Below, piece by piece: positions 11,201 through 20,700 of a DNA stretch of 64,000 nucleotides. Source of the DNA: Ditylenchus dipsaci (Eukaryota; Nematoda; Chromadorea; Rhabditida; Anguinidae); contig SADC01001204.1 in the NCBI GenBank assembly GCA_004194705.1, positions 1,178,001 to 1,242,000 of the forward strand, read 5' to 3'. The notes under the pieces were generated by a model. The model made no database searches. It had not been told where the DNA came from and was given only the letters and a program-made list of their open reading frames with translations. The translations under genes were made by a program, and so were the position numbers. The first letter of the stretch is position 1; every line of letters begins with the position of its first letter.

Positions 11201-13840
11201 CTCCCATCAACTACTGAAACATCCCAGACCTACGGTAATGAGTTTCCAACTCGAACATGTAATAAGCTCGCTAAAACTTGCACTTCAACTTCTTCTCGAC
11301 AGTTTTATATTTCAGCTTCAGAACATCTATAACACCACCATCATAGTCGGTAGTTTTACTTTTAGCATCAGATCCAGGCTTTATTTCTCTAATTACAGAG
11401 CTAGTTTCTTCTTGCGCTTAACTATTTACTTTAGACTTCTAAAAAACGAAATTTAGATGATTTGTGTCGACGGGTCGGCACTAATTTAGTCGGGGGCAAA
11501 GGCGCATTTCATAATTTTTCGTAAATGATGTTTGAACATCTTCTAAGTGATTCTTTATACTCTAAAAAGGGTTGGCCAGACTTGCGGACAATATTTGCGG
11601 ATGCGTGTTTCTGGACGTGATTATTGCGGACAAAGCTTTGCGGATGGTTTTGCGCCTCAATTTTGCGATCAAATGTTGCGGACGCAAGATTTGCGGACGA
11701 ACATTTGCGGACGAGAACTTGCGGACAAAGATTTGCGGACGAGAACTTGCGAAATTCATATAAGCATCGCCTAAGTCACAGGTTCCACTACCGTATTTAC
11801 TGTATTAACTCCCCGCCCTTAATAACTCCCCACCCTCTAATAAGTCCCCACCCTACGGACCTTATATCTCAGCCTAGAGCGAACATTTCGCAAATCTGTT
11901 TTTTGCGTTTTCTTAGTTGCCGCGAGTTTACCTGATATCACTTTTTAAATTTTGGTTGAGCACCCAAAAATATCAAAATCGAAATATTTTTTTCCGATTT
12001 TTAGGTTGAAAAATAACCCCATGGGACTTAATACAGTAAATACGGTAACTTAGTTTTTAATGCTGTCATCCTTCCCTTGGTCTTGAAATACCTTCTTTTT
12101 TCTGCTCCTTTTATGCCAAACTTGGGGTTTATCAGCAAAAGTCGGTCCGCAAATGTTTGTCCGCAAATGTGCATCCGCGAAATTGGTCTGCAAAGTCTCG
12201 TCCGCAAATCGTTGTCCGCAATTTTCGTCCACAAATGTCGCGTCCGCAAAATTTGCGTCCGCAAGCGTTGCGTCCGCAAAATGTTGTCCGCAAGTCTGGC
12301 CAACCCTCTAAAAACGGTAAGAACGTTGTTTTCTGACATTTCCTAACATAAAAATTTAATTTTTCGAAAAATAAATTTTGACTGAAATCTGATATTTTGC
12401 CTTGGAGGACCAAGGTTAGGAGGTTTTGGTCAAATTTTTCGTCAAATTATTTTTTCAAAAATGATTTTTTTATGTGAAAAGAGTCCGAAAACAAAGGTTT
12501 TTAGAGAGAATAAAAATTACAAAGGCGACGTTTTAACATGATTTGCAAAAAATATTATCCAAGCCAACCTCCACCCCCCCCTCCCCTGACTAAATAAGTT
12601 CCGACGGGTCTTTATTTTGGTAGAGACAAACCATATTTTGTTTTTTCTTTTTGAATGGCATTTTTAAACTTATTCTTTAAAAGAGTCTATTCCAACAACT
12701 TTGCTCTTCACAATACCAATCTCAAATTTTAGAAATGATCTCTATAAATAAGCTGATATCTAGTGCACCTTTTCATAAAGGTCGAAGCTGCTGGACCCAG
12801 TGGTCAAGATTTGTCTGTTAAGAACATTATGCAAAGTAAGTCTGGATTGGCGGTTTTTGAGTTAAAAAAATTAAAAAAACATTTGAACAAAAGTCAAATT
12901 GTAGTTGAAAAAAATCATTCTAGATTTGTGTAAGTTATAATAAATTTCAATTTTTTAGAAAGCGTTTCCATAAATGAGCTGATATCTAGTGCATCTTCTA
13001 TAAAGAAGTCGAAGCTGCTGGACCCAGTGGTCAAATTTGTCTGTTAAGAACATTAGCAAGGTAAGTCTGAATTAACGGATTCTTAGTTTAAAAGTAAAAC
13101 GTCACGAATATATAGGGGTAGTTTTTCCTACAAGGGTTGTAAAACACCTGCAACATATAGTGGATAAGATTAGCGCACAAAAATTTTTTTCAAAAAAATA
13201 TGACTTGGAAAAATGGCGGGATCTATTCAACAACTGAAAATTCAAAAACCAGATAATTCTCAGAGTAAAATTCGTCAGTCGATTTAACAAAGTGATATTC
13301 AAAAGTCGAATATTTTACTGAGAAACTTGGTTTTTACAGGAATTGACATAATGCTGATGTTTTTGCGAAAAATTTGGTCAAATATATGACTGTTGAATTT
13401 TACTCTGTTGAATTATCCGCTTTTCGAATTTAATGTGCTCATACTACTCGTACGAAGTATGAAGAGTTGGAAGATCCGTTATAAGCACGTAATGAAATAT
13501 GATATCATCCGCTGCTTATTGCTCTTTCGTTACCAAAATAATATTTGACCAAACATATTTGACCATACGATTTTGACTAATACGCCGCTTCCATCCTTGA
13601 AATAGAGAGAAATTAAATGGTGTGATCTTGACTGAAAACTAGTTGAAATTAATGGTTTTAAAGCAAAAATTTCGTAGAAATAACAATCTGAAAAATAAAA
13701 ATTCCATTTTTTGTTTTCCAGCAGAGCATAAATCTGAAAAACGGAAAGAATTGGTGTCGACACCATTTGATCCAACAGAAGATAGACAAATAGTTTTATC
13801 GCAGGCTTTTGCTAAAGCAAAAGCCATCCAGTTCGTCTAA
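4992..13840 (+). CDS. Unrecognised multi-exon gene with ubiquitin-like segments and paralogous exons
   Basis: This is my composite of nine coding-like segments on one strand, ending in a stop at 13838-13840 and AATAAA signals at 13981 and 13992. Segments: 4992-5204 (ubiquitin-like), 5250-5389 (Cys-rich), 6645-6905, 6940-7147 (ubiquitin-like), 8680-8992, 10483-10567, 12733-12835, 12959-13060 and 13722-13840. Several are bounded by good AG and GTAAGT signals. Frame breaks occur in most segments, as in every other gene of the window. Grouping into one gene is inference: the segments could belong to two genes or a decayed one. Two beta-grasp ubiquitin-like units would suggest a ubiquitin-pathway or signalling adaptor, but I do not recognise the protein and assign no function. 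Confidence 0.4.
5250..5389 (+). CDS. Exon-like segment: Cys-rich, zinc-ribbon-like
   Basis: Follows TTGCCTAG. Reads PNEDMAKRHLTNS then CFGCSSSLPQGFKFCLRRC and ERCQGNSLDTKG, giving C-x2-C...C-x3-C-x2-C, a plausible zinc site. Next to a ubiquitin-like unit this loosely recalls the Ubl-RING0 order of parkin, but spacing and flanking residues do not match well and I do not make that call. Confidence 0.35.
5500..5795. repeat. Direct repeat of about 44 bp flanking an AT-rich spacer
   Basis: ctaagccacctttaaaaaac at 5500 and ctaagccaacatttaaaaaa at 5751 both continue into cacaaaacttggtataat. The phrase ATTTTGTCG next to each copy is inverted, so this may be a small foldback element. Confidence 0.5.
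6093..6327. mobile_element. CCGTATTT-family MITE
   Basis: Left end TA|CCGTATTTTCTCTAATGAG, right end CTTATTAGAAGAAATACGG. The family's TA target and coding relic (see 32597-33249) suggest Tc1/mariner-pogo affinity. The interior carries the usual family text (GCGGCATTAGTAGAGCTC, GAGATATAGGTCCT). Confidence 0.7.
6645..6905 (+). CDS. Exon-like segment of the ubiquitin-like gene
   Basis: Open text NYMSLSDVAEKQTLANKQF then IVVRLGDLVTIKYGEKSLRC. After a frame change come ISGVSGFNIGVITSTT and EVEDNQLLYECDLFKAVN. The composition is that of real protein and quite unlike the flanking AT-rich repeats. At least two single-base breaks. No family recognised. Confidence 0.35.
6940..7147 (+). CDS. Exon-like segment: ubiquitin-like domain 2
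   Basis: Reads NFILFDETRQNIAVEALFRQ, KLKKILKRW, a stop/frame break, then KLKIDDQILQFGNETLRDKC and GLPIMALERAELILQS. The pattern 'I.VE.....K.KI....I..DQ.L.FG...L.D......ERAEL.L' follows ubiquitin closely (DQQRLIFAGKQLED...ESTLHLVL). The second half could be a separate exon, since the break sits beside TTTTACAG at 7059-7066. Confidence 0.45.
7148..8679. repeat. Intronic/intergenic stretch with F1 core and half MITE
   Basis: At 7500-7690 lies a copy of the F1 core (CTCTGTTATGCATGC..., GAGTCACTTTCGAGTGATTA, GCGCGCACTCACTTACCTTAGACATAATTCG) that keeps the uninterrupted insertion site discussed for 1627-2036. At about 7935-8080 is a CCGTATTT-type MITE of which only the right end (GAGAAAATACGG) is clean. 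The reading frame at 8408-8608 shows no domain and I give it no weight. Confidence 0.5.
8680..8992 (+). CDS. Exon-like segment opening with the ISI.ELIS motif
   Basis: Acceptor TTATTTTAG, donor AAA|GTAAGT. Reads TISIKELISNTLL, then (frame shift) KEAGQLINEEINEEPMAEYI, LSMANKIHQRQTNHNSERLK and KKLEVLL. Later text DKFLEDEKRLLDYDMKEIQ is coiled-coil-like, and the end reads NLFVGKLHK just before the donor. Beginning and end resemble the shorter exons at 10483, 12733 and 12959, so this is probably a longer paralogue of those. Confidence 0.4.
9416..10165. mobile_element. Pogo-like MITE end plus nested palindrome
   Basis: TA|CAGTCGAGTCTCTCTATACG begins at 9416 and the phrase GTGATCGTTATAGAGAG is iterated. 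From about 9528 a 540-bp palindrome follows (GCTCTTCTTATAGAGTTCTA inverted near 10050-10070), with arms matching for over 150 bp around a loop at 9690-9900. A direct repeat of about 48 bp (TAAGATATACTAATT.AGGGC) lies at 9250 and 9698. A CCGTATT-type end (AGAGGAATACGG) is at 10150-10163. Confidence 0.6.
10483..10567 (+). CDS. Paralogous short exon (ELISGTL type)
   Basis: Acceptor GATATTTCTAG, donor GCGAA|GTAATT, 85 bp. Reads ISI.NELISGTL then EALQDLPVQKSE with two frame breaks. It aligns with the exons at 12733 and 12959 in its opening motif and in the closing hydrophobic-x-V-x-x-x stretch. Confidence 0.4.
10886..11332 (+). CDS. Open reading frame of 148 codons, unrecognised
   Basis: The frame spans a locally GC-richer block (10960-11340). 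The text HAEPPDVVYCMSFRGPSTN and LVKRVGTVTIYRGGSVFQRL looks protein-like, but the remainder is Ser/Thr-rich and there is no recognisable domain. It does not start with a clear ATG in context and I see no splice signals. It may be a transposon fragment or chance. No function assigned. Confidence 0.2.
   Translation: MLTFYYQNRNITSLQQLDTIADSFFFFVLSHNHAEPPDVVYCMSFRGPSTNLVKRVGTVTIYRGGSVFQRLPYLDRSIFLTLSLSTRARISVITVRPSYSVIMSNLPSTTETSQTYGNEFPTRTCNKLAKTCTSTSSRQFYISASEHL
11468..12610. mobile_element. Triple-nested palindromic element with GCGGAC iterations
   Basis: Outer ends: CGACGGGTCGGCACTAATTT at 11468 against AAATAAGTTCCGACGGGTC at 12610 (F1-like termini). Inside, 11567-12310 begins GGGTTGGCCAGACTTGCGGA and ends with its inverse. 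Both arms are built of 11-14-bp iterations of TTTGCGGACRA (left) or GTCCGCAAAT (right). Inside that, 11792-12045 is a CCGTATTT-family MITE flanked by TA. The overlapping reading frames here are by-products of the iteration. Confidence 0.7.
12733..12835 (+). CDS. Paralogous short exon, copy 1
   Basis: Acceptor CAAATTTTAG, donor CAAA|GTAAGT, 103 bp. Opens MISINKLISSA and, after a one-base shift, continues KVEAAGPSGQDLSVKNIMQ up to the donor. The intron start (GTAAGTCTGRATT) matches that of copy 2, so the duplication included intron sequence. Confidence 0.45.
12959..13060 (+). CDS. Paralogous short exon, copy 2
   Basis: Acceptor CAATTTTTTAG, donor AGCAAG|GTAAGT, 102 bp, 226 bp downstream of copy 1 and clearly similar to it throughout. 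Opens SVSINELISSASSIKK and then VEAAGPSGQ...LSVKNISK after an indel. Two adjacent, similar exons with their own splice sites could be spliced as alternatives. That is inference. Confidence 0.45.
13722..13840 (+). CDS. Terminal coding exon
   Basis: Acceptor TTGTTTTCCAG at 13711-13721. Open to TAA at 13838-13840, reading AEHKSEKRKELVSTPFDPTE and DRQIVLSQAFAKAKAIQFV. The composition and clean acceptor mark a genuine last exon. AATAAA at 13981 and 13992 supplies the 3' end. The family is not recognised. It is placed with the ubiquitin-like gene because no other start lies between. Confidence 0.5.
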
Positions 13841-13980
13841 TCACAAGTAACAAGACAAGAAAAAGCCACAAAATAGCGAAAAACCGGTCAAGATTACAGT
13901 TATCATAATGTATAACAACAAAGCACATATTTGATGGTTGAACCAATCTTACAATAGGAGAATTAAAATATAAAATTTTG

Positions 13981-13997
13981 AATAAAAACACAATAAA
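13981..13997 (+). promoter_or_regulatory. Poly(A) signals of the upstream gene
   Basis: Two AATAAA hexamers (13981 and 13992), 140-155 bases after the stop of the terminal exon. Confidence 0.5.
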
Positions 13998-14220
13998 AAA
14001 CATGTGGCTAAACAAACCTTGGAGTTTAATTGAAAACTTTTATTATTGCTCAATGTCAAATCCGAGATAATCTGAATCTTGTTGACCTGAAAAATTGTTG
14101 ATTATTATAAAATTACTCAATTTTGTTGAGTTCTTTTAAATAATCTTTTCAAACTTTGGATGTAGAGTATATTGGGCGTGAGAATGTAGATTTTTTTTCT
14201 CGTATGGGCAGGTTGTTCGT

Positions 14221-14646
14221 GTGGATATAATCAAGTACAGTCGATTGGGAAAAAGGGAGTATGTTTATAATTCTTTTGATTTCTACACGAAAGATGCAGT
14301 TCTGTTTTTTACAGTAGCATTATTTTTGTGGTCTTTTTTATCTGTGCGCTTTTTTTTTTTGCACGTTCATTCTAAATTTTCCTTAGAAAGATGGCTATGC
14401 AAACAAATAAGCTTTGTGCAGCGACAATCTTATGCGAAAAGAAAAGAAGAGAGCATTGAGCTGTGTCAAATGATGATGTGTCCAAATCGACAAAAACTGG
14501 TGCACGCTTTTGCTCGCGGATCAAGAGACGCTGACCGGACAGGCCGCTCTTTCACATCTTTGCTTCTGATTGAGGACTTGACTTTCTGCGCCTTCACCGA
14601 AACTGGAGCATCGACGCCACCTTTTTCTCCCTTTTTGCTCAGTTGA
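14221..14646 (+). CDS. Open reading frame of 141 codons, doubtful
   Basis: The plus-strand frame contains a hydrophobic stretch (VLFFTVALFLWSFLSVRFFF). The part 14440-14640 is also open on the minus strand with a lysine-rich, very protein-like reading (KKGEKGGVDAPVSVKAQKVK, SSIRSKDVKERPVRSASLDP). If there is an exon here I favour the minus strand, but no convincing splice pair is seen. The 3' end overlaps the pogo-like MITE at 14640. Confidence 0.2.
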   Translation: MDIIKYSRLGKREYVYNSFDFYTKDAVLFFTVALFLWSFLSVRFFFLHVHSKFSLERWLCKQISFVQRQSYAKRKEESIELCQMMMCPNRQKLVHAFARGSRDADRTGRSFTSLLLIEDLTFCAFTETGASTPPFSPFLLS

Positions 14647-15258
14647 CGCTCGTTGTAACGTAATTCAAGAGATCGAGCAAGTCACCGGGTTTGCCATTTT
14701 TACAAGCTTCTACCAGTGCTGCGCAGACAATTTGGTCCAAATATTGCAAGGGTTCGATTTTGCCGATTATTTTTTGGCGTTACAAATTTTATTCTCTGAA
14801 AAAGCAAAAACTCGTTAAAACAGGATTTTGTTAAATCGAGTTATGTTAAAGGGCCATTGCCGTCCCCGACAACGAGAATTTCAAATGTTTGAATTCGGGC
14901 GGGACAGTTCTCTTTTGTCTCACACTTTACTCTTTGACTTGCTTCGAATGACTCAAAAGAGTAAAATGAAAGACGAAAGAGAACTGTCCCGCGCCAATTC
15001 AAACCTTGAAATTCTCGTTGTCGGGGACGGCAATGGCCATTTGAGGAAGGTTTTTGCCTTTTTAGACAATCAGAATTTAGTTTCATGAAAAACGATCGGT
15101 AAAATCGGAATCTTCACGATATTCAGGACCAGACTGTTAAAATAGAGCTTGAAAAACTTCAAAAATCAGGTTTAAAAAAGTGTCGTACCCTAGGTGGGAA
15201 CGAACTTCTGACCTTAAATTTATGTTGTATCGAGTTACGTTATAACAAGAGTCGACTG
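14640..15258. mobile_element. Pogo-like MITE interrupted by a palindromic MITE
   Basis: Ends CAGTTGACGCTCGTTGTAAC and GTTATAACAAGAGTCGACTG are inverted copies, and the body has the family text (GCAATATTT..., GATCGGTAAAATCGGAATC, GTGTCGTACCCTAGG). At 14848-15043 sits a separate 196-bp palindrome (AAAGGGCCATTGCCGTCCCC...inverse) that also occurs at 63311-63507. Confidence 0.75.
14848..15043. mobile_element. Palindromic MITE 'AAAGGGCCATTGCCGTC'
   Basis: Both arms read inward AAAGGGCCATTGCCGTC, GACAACGAGAATTTCAAA, GCGCGGGACAGTTCTCTTT, meeting near 14945. It is inserted in the pogo-like MITE and shares terminal vocabulary (GAGAATTT, GCGCGGGAC) with the longer tRNA-cored elements at 19958, 22600, 42970, 51190 and 62510. 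Confidence 0.75.
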
Positions 15259-15621
15259 TAGTGGTATGTATGCTCAATCATTAGATTTTACTTAACACTG
15301 ATGAGCAAATTCATTACATCGTATAAATTATTTTTTGCTACACAGATTTAATGATGCTCCAATAAATTCTAATCACTATTAATATAGTAATTATACAAAA
15401 AGTAAAACAACATTAGCTGTTCATGTTTATTGTCTGTAAATAACAATTATTTTCCCATAAATAACTAACTACAATTCATAAACACACATTCCAGAGCTAT
15501 ACATCCATTTACACTGTTGTTGATTACAATATTTGGATCTACATATTTTATATTGCTATTTCGCTCTGTTATTTATCTGAATATACTTTAAAAAGACTTT
15601 AAATAATTTTAAATAATTTTT

Positions 15622-16325
15622 TTAGTTGAACCTCGATAAACCGGCACCCTTGATAAACCGGCACCCTGTCGACACTTGATTTGGCCAGGTACTCGACACC
15701 TTAAGGAACACGACACCCGATAAACCGGCACCTCGATAAACCGCACCCTAAGGTCGGTCCTTAGAGGTATACTTGGGCGTAGGATTGGAATCCATGGGAT
15801 TTCCGGAATTGGTATCCAGAAAATTTGGAAATCCCAATCCAAAATCCAAAGTTTCATAGTCCGAAATCCAAAATCACACCGGTTCACATTTCGAAAATCC
15901 CAAAAATATCCCAAAATCCCCAAATAAATTTATTTAGTCTCCAACATAAAACTTTTTTTATTTCACATGACTTTTGTGTTTTTTTTTTTGAAACAACAAC
16001 AAAAGGGGCCAGCTCGATCCAACACCGCAGAAAAGCTAATATTTTTGAACAAAGCTTTGAGTATGTTAACTTCTCGTATTGATTGTTTTTGTTGTTTGAA
16101 ATTGATTAAATCGTTAGATAGCTATAAACTGTTTGAATTCGAAAAAATCCCAAATCCCTCCTGGATTCCCAGGATTTTGGAAATCCAATCCAAAATCCCA
16201 AATTTAAAATAATTTAGAAATCCCAATCCAAATCCCAAAATTTAAAATAATTTCGAAAATCCAAATCCCAAATCCCAAAAGAACAAGAACGCCCAAGTAT
16301 ACCTAGGGGTGCCAGCTTATCGAGC
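15622..16325. mobile_element. Nested MITEs: CGATAAACCGGCACC element with GTATACTTGGGCG palindrome inside
   Basis: The outer element iterates CTCGATAAACCGGCACC on the left and ends GGGTGCCAGCTTATCGAGC at about 16308-16326. Inside, 15768-16308 has ends GTATACTTGGGCG and CGCCCAAGTATAC and arms made of iterated AAATCCCAATCC. No gene. Confidence 0.65.
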
Positions 16326-17328
16326 TTGGACAGTAAAAGTATAAATGTGAAATATAAAAAATGAACAACTACTATTTATCATATTTTGTAGCAAGACGTG
16401 TTTTAGCTAAATCTTTTGTTTTTTTTTTGAAAAATGTAGGAAATGACAAGTAAATTGACACCAGACCTCTAAATTTTTGTCTTTTAGTTTGTTTTTAGTA
16501 ACTTGCTAGGCTTTAAATTAGTTTTGTTCCAATTTTCGCAATAGACTATCCGATTCATTATACAATTTAGACTTTTATCTGCTTAAAAAAAGTAGAAGTC
16601 AAGTATTGAAAGACATACGGGAGCATTAACGAGACATTAGGTGATTTTCGCGCATCGTATATGCTGCCGGTTTCCATGACTATCTAAATTTATAAATAGA
16701 TCACTGTATTCCCTTTAAAAAGCCTATGAAATGCTCAAAAATTTTGAAACTGTAAATCAAAAATTGGCCCTGACTCTGAAATTCTAGTCAAAAAAGAAGA
16801 CTGAGGGGTGGGGGTTTCCTTCAGAGGACAAAAACGGAATTGCATACTATTGCATACTCAACATACATCACGATTTTACATTCCACTTCTTCTGAAAGGC
16901 TAAATTTAGCACCAGATTACACTCCAAACATTCTGCCGAATCTGAGCTACTTTGACCGAAAGTCTAGCGAGTCACCACAAGATCGACAGACAAAAAGTAA
17001 CAGGCGTCGAATTTTTTTTCTTTTTTTCTAGTAAAAATTTTTGATGTGACAATAAAAATTTAGAAGTTTATAGCCAGAACAAATCCCGCTGTGAGAATAT
17101 GTTAATTTCTATATTTTGTAGCTTATTTTAATACTAAACAATTTGGTGGATAAACGATTTGACCATTTTTTGCCTTGATCTTCCCCTGTTGATTTTTCAA
17201 CAAATTTTTTGTGGAAATTACATTTTCGAATTTGTTAAGATGAAAATAAAAAATAAGACAATAAAATCAATAGGGGAATTATCATTTTCGGAATCTCGTC
17301 CGAGATAGGCACAACCAGCTTTTACCAA
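16326..17328. other. Intergenic, AT-rich, no gene seen
   Basis: Contains one decayed MITE part (about 16640-16850) and a short inverted pair CTTCCCCTGTTGATTTT / AAATCAATAGGGGAATT around 17180-17285. The upstream region of the esterase gene lies at its right edge. Confidence 0.5.
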
Positions 17329-17363
17329 TATTTCAGGCAAAATAAGGTCTAGGCTATAAAGCC
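17329..17363 (+). promoter_or_regulatory. Leader of the esterase-like gene with AG acceptor before the ATG
   Basis: TACCAATATTTCAG ends at 17336, 27 bases before the start codon. It could be the acceptor of a 5'UTR intron or a spliced-leader site. CTATAAAG at 17352 lies too near the ATG to act as its TATA box. Confidence 0.35.
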
Positions 17364-17713
17364 ATGACTTTGTTTGTTTTCTTGTGTCTTTTCTTCACAT
17401 CGTTTATTGCCATTAAAACAGAAGTAGAAGCTGAATGTTCCAATGAGCCGAAAATAAGCATTAAAAGCCTGTATGGTGACTTTGTCGTCAGTGGATTTAG
17501 AAAAAAAGTGAAGCGCCAAGTGTTTTCGGCAGATGAACAGCGAAGCAAACGGTCTTCTAACCAAATCTATGATCATGTTGATGCCATGGTATTTTTAAAC
17601 TTGCCATACGCTGAGCCATTTGTCTAGAAACTGCTTTTCACAACGCTGAACTTGTGAGCGATGAAACCTACAACAACGCAAGTTTAAAATATACTAATGC
17701 TATAGGCCCCACC
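17364..17713 (+). CDS. Esterase-like exon 1 (signal peptide, PYAEP)
   Basis: ATG at 17364. Hydrophobic leader, then [20 protein letters not shown], a dibasic region (KRSSNQIYD) and [11 protein letters not shown]. One base is missing around 17624, after which the frame continues [17 protein letters not shown] and LKYTNAIGP. The family usually has YAEPP.G..RF here. No clean GT donor was found, so the 3' limit is approximate. Confidence 0.65.
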
Positions 17714-20700
17714 CCCGAAGGCCAAATATCTTTTTAAAAAATTTGAATCAAAATAATTTCTTGTGCTAATTTGATACAAAAAATCTAGTAAATTCTATAG
17801 TGAACTTTTAGATTAAATGACTTTTAAGACAGTTCCAGTAACTTAAACACGGTATTCTAGCCTACCGTATTTCCTCTGCAGAGCGGCATACCGCTCTATT
17901 TCTCTGACTACCGAAAATTGAATAAAAATTAGACTGGTATCGATATTTTTGGGTGAATACCAAAAATTAAAAAGCGGAACCGGTAGAGCTTGCGCAAAAT
18001 AAGAATAAGAAAACCGTAAAAATAGACGATGTACAGTCAAACCTCAATTTAAGAGCCCTTTGATTTAACGGCCTCCTCGTCGGGCTCTTTTGGTCAAGTT
18101 GGACTGAAAATAACTAAAATAGCGGTCTTGAACCTTGATTTAACAAACCAGTGCAGGCCGAAGGAAGAGGGGTAGGGGTTGATCGAGGTTTGACTGCGAA
18201 AAGTTTAGTCATGGTTGAGATATGTTCTTCAAAGTAGAGGGTGCCACTATATTAGAGGAGATACGGTAGTGTAAAGACAGAAAGTTAAATGGCAGTCAAA
18301 ACGATTGAAAATTTCCATTTGTGATGTTATGAACCACAATAAATGTGTTTTTGAAATAAGAAAATAGAACAATATGATTCCAAGGATCCCTAACAGCCAA
18401 AGTTGCCATCTCTTATTTACAAAAAAATAAATGAGCCTGTGAAAAAGGCATTTAATATAAAATTTCTAAAAAAAACAATTCAACGCAAAAAGTTCTCGAA
18501 AAAGGCATTTCAAACAAAATGCCTTTTTTCTTCTTAAAAAAAGGTGAGACATCCAAAAAAAACAAAGCCTGTTTAAAATGGCAAAATGGCAACTCTGCTA
18601 ACAGCATAACTTCTCAAAAAAGTTGAAAAATCAATTTAGTAAAAATTAATCGAGCGTATAGAAGCTTTGGTAATATTTGTCCTCAAGATCCAGACTACGC
18701 CTGTCAATACACAAGCTATCTTGGAATGGATATTGACTGCCTGAACTTAAATGTTTTCTCACCTCCAGAAACGGTTTGGTTTACACAAAACTGTTAAAAT
18801 ATTACTTTTATTTTGCCTTAATGCCATTAGTGACAATGAAAAATTTGGAATATAACTCGGCACCGGAAAAATTCACAGAAAGAGGTTTGCGGTTCAGCGA
18901 TGAGAAATCTTGCAAGCTGAGTAAAGTGGCTGACACCCACGGCTGAGAATAAGACAGAAGGGTATGTTTGGCCACTTCGCGCCAAAGACCAGAACATGTG
19001 AATATGTGGTTAGGGACGAGTTTTTTCGGTGCCGAATTTTCCGGTGCCAAGTTTACTCGAGACCAAAATTCGCGCTTAGTCTGCAAATTTTTTTATTGCA
19101 AATATTTTCATTAACGTATCTTAAGATTTAAAAATTTAGCTAAATAAGAGTTTTAATTAAAAAAAAAAGATACAGTCGACTTTCTATTCAATAAAACTAG
19201 AGTGGGACTAACTAGAGTCAAATTTCAGTTAAAGATTCTGAAAAATTACTTTAGCCGTTTTCTTATATCTAGAACTTACCAAAAGCCATGTATCCTGTGT
19301 ATGTTCTGCTTCACGGTGGCAACTTTGTGAGAGGCTCTTCTATGGACTTTGGCATGGATGGCTTGATTTCCAATTTTGTTGCCGAAGGTATTGTAGTGGT
19401 CACAGTCAACTATCGGCTTGGAGCATATGGTGAGATCTTTATACTTTTTATTTAATTAAAAACTTTTTTTTAATTTAAACATGATTGTTTATCAAAGTAC
19501 TTCCTATTTTTCGAAAAATTAACTGAATTTGCTTTTTTATGAGCATTTCAAACGCAAACACCATCAGGAAAACTTTTTAATCTGCCTCTTTTGTTTAAAC
19601 TTTTTTTTACACGGCCTTGTGAGTGTTGTTAGCCACTTTACTCAGCTTGCCAGATTGCTCATTGCTGAACCGCAAAACCTCTTTCTGTGACTTAACCCAT
19701 CTTTTAAGGGTTTGAAAATATAGCAAAAGGCAAGGGGAGTGAAGGGCACAGCACTCGTGGATTCTACGACAATTACTAGCATTGAAATGGTGCAAAAGTA
19801 CATTGCTAATTTTGGTGGAAATAAAAGTGATGTTACCCTTGGAGGTTACGGTTCTGGTGCTTCTTCTGCTTCTATGCTGGCTCACTATCAGATGGAAAAG
19901 GAATAAGTAAGGAATGAAAATTTTTTAAATTTTATTAAAAAGAATAATAAGATTTTTAAAGCCCATACTTGGTGATGACAATGGAAATTTGGCAAATTCA
20001 AATGCGCGCGGACACTTTTTTTTACTCCAAAAATATTTTTCAAATCAGTCATTATGCATCGAGATAAATAATCAAAAATGACAGAGAAAACACGAGAATC
20101 GAACCTGAGATCGACTTGCACCACACCACGCTGCTATGCCACTGCGCTACCTAGGCCATTTACCGTATTTACTCTAGTTTAAGCCCCAGGGCTTAAATTT
20201 TTCAACCCTCTGAAAATCAAGAAATTGTCAATGAAAAATAGCCTTTACTCCGAAATCTTAGTCAAAAAATAGGGGGGGACGGCGGTAGGGTCTTAAATTA
20301 AGGGGGGGGCTTCAATTAGAGTAAATACAGTATATATTTTTTATTTTATTTTGATATACCAACAGTACATAATTCAAAAACTATTTTTTCATTAAACAGC
20401 CGCGCGCATTTGAATTTGCAAAATTCTCATTGTCATCAAAAAGTATGGTCCTTTAAATAGATAAAAGTCAAAGGTAAAGTATCAATACAGATCTGTTTCA
20501 AAAATGATTTTGCATGGCGGTACCGCAGACACTGCAGAACTTTTGAATATTCGACCACACATTTCAAAAAGAATTAAAAGCTAAGGCAAGAACACTTTAA
20601 AATGTCTTTTTTTTTCATTTGTAAAAAAGTTTTTAGTTGAATTGCGCCACTGGAAACATGACTGTACAACAGCAGTGCCTGAGAGAACGTCATTGGGTAG

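Noticed and set aside
11547..12413. Cluster of overlapping frames with CGRKFCGRDICGR-type repeats
   Set aside because: They are six-frame translations of the iterated GCGGAC arms.
13530..13840. Minus-strand frames of 62-81 codons opposite the terminal exon
   Set aside because: The plus strand has an acceptor, a stop and poly(A) signals; the minus frames have none.
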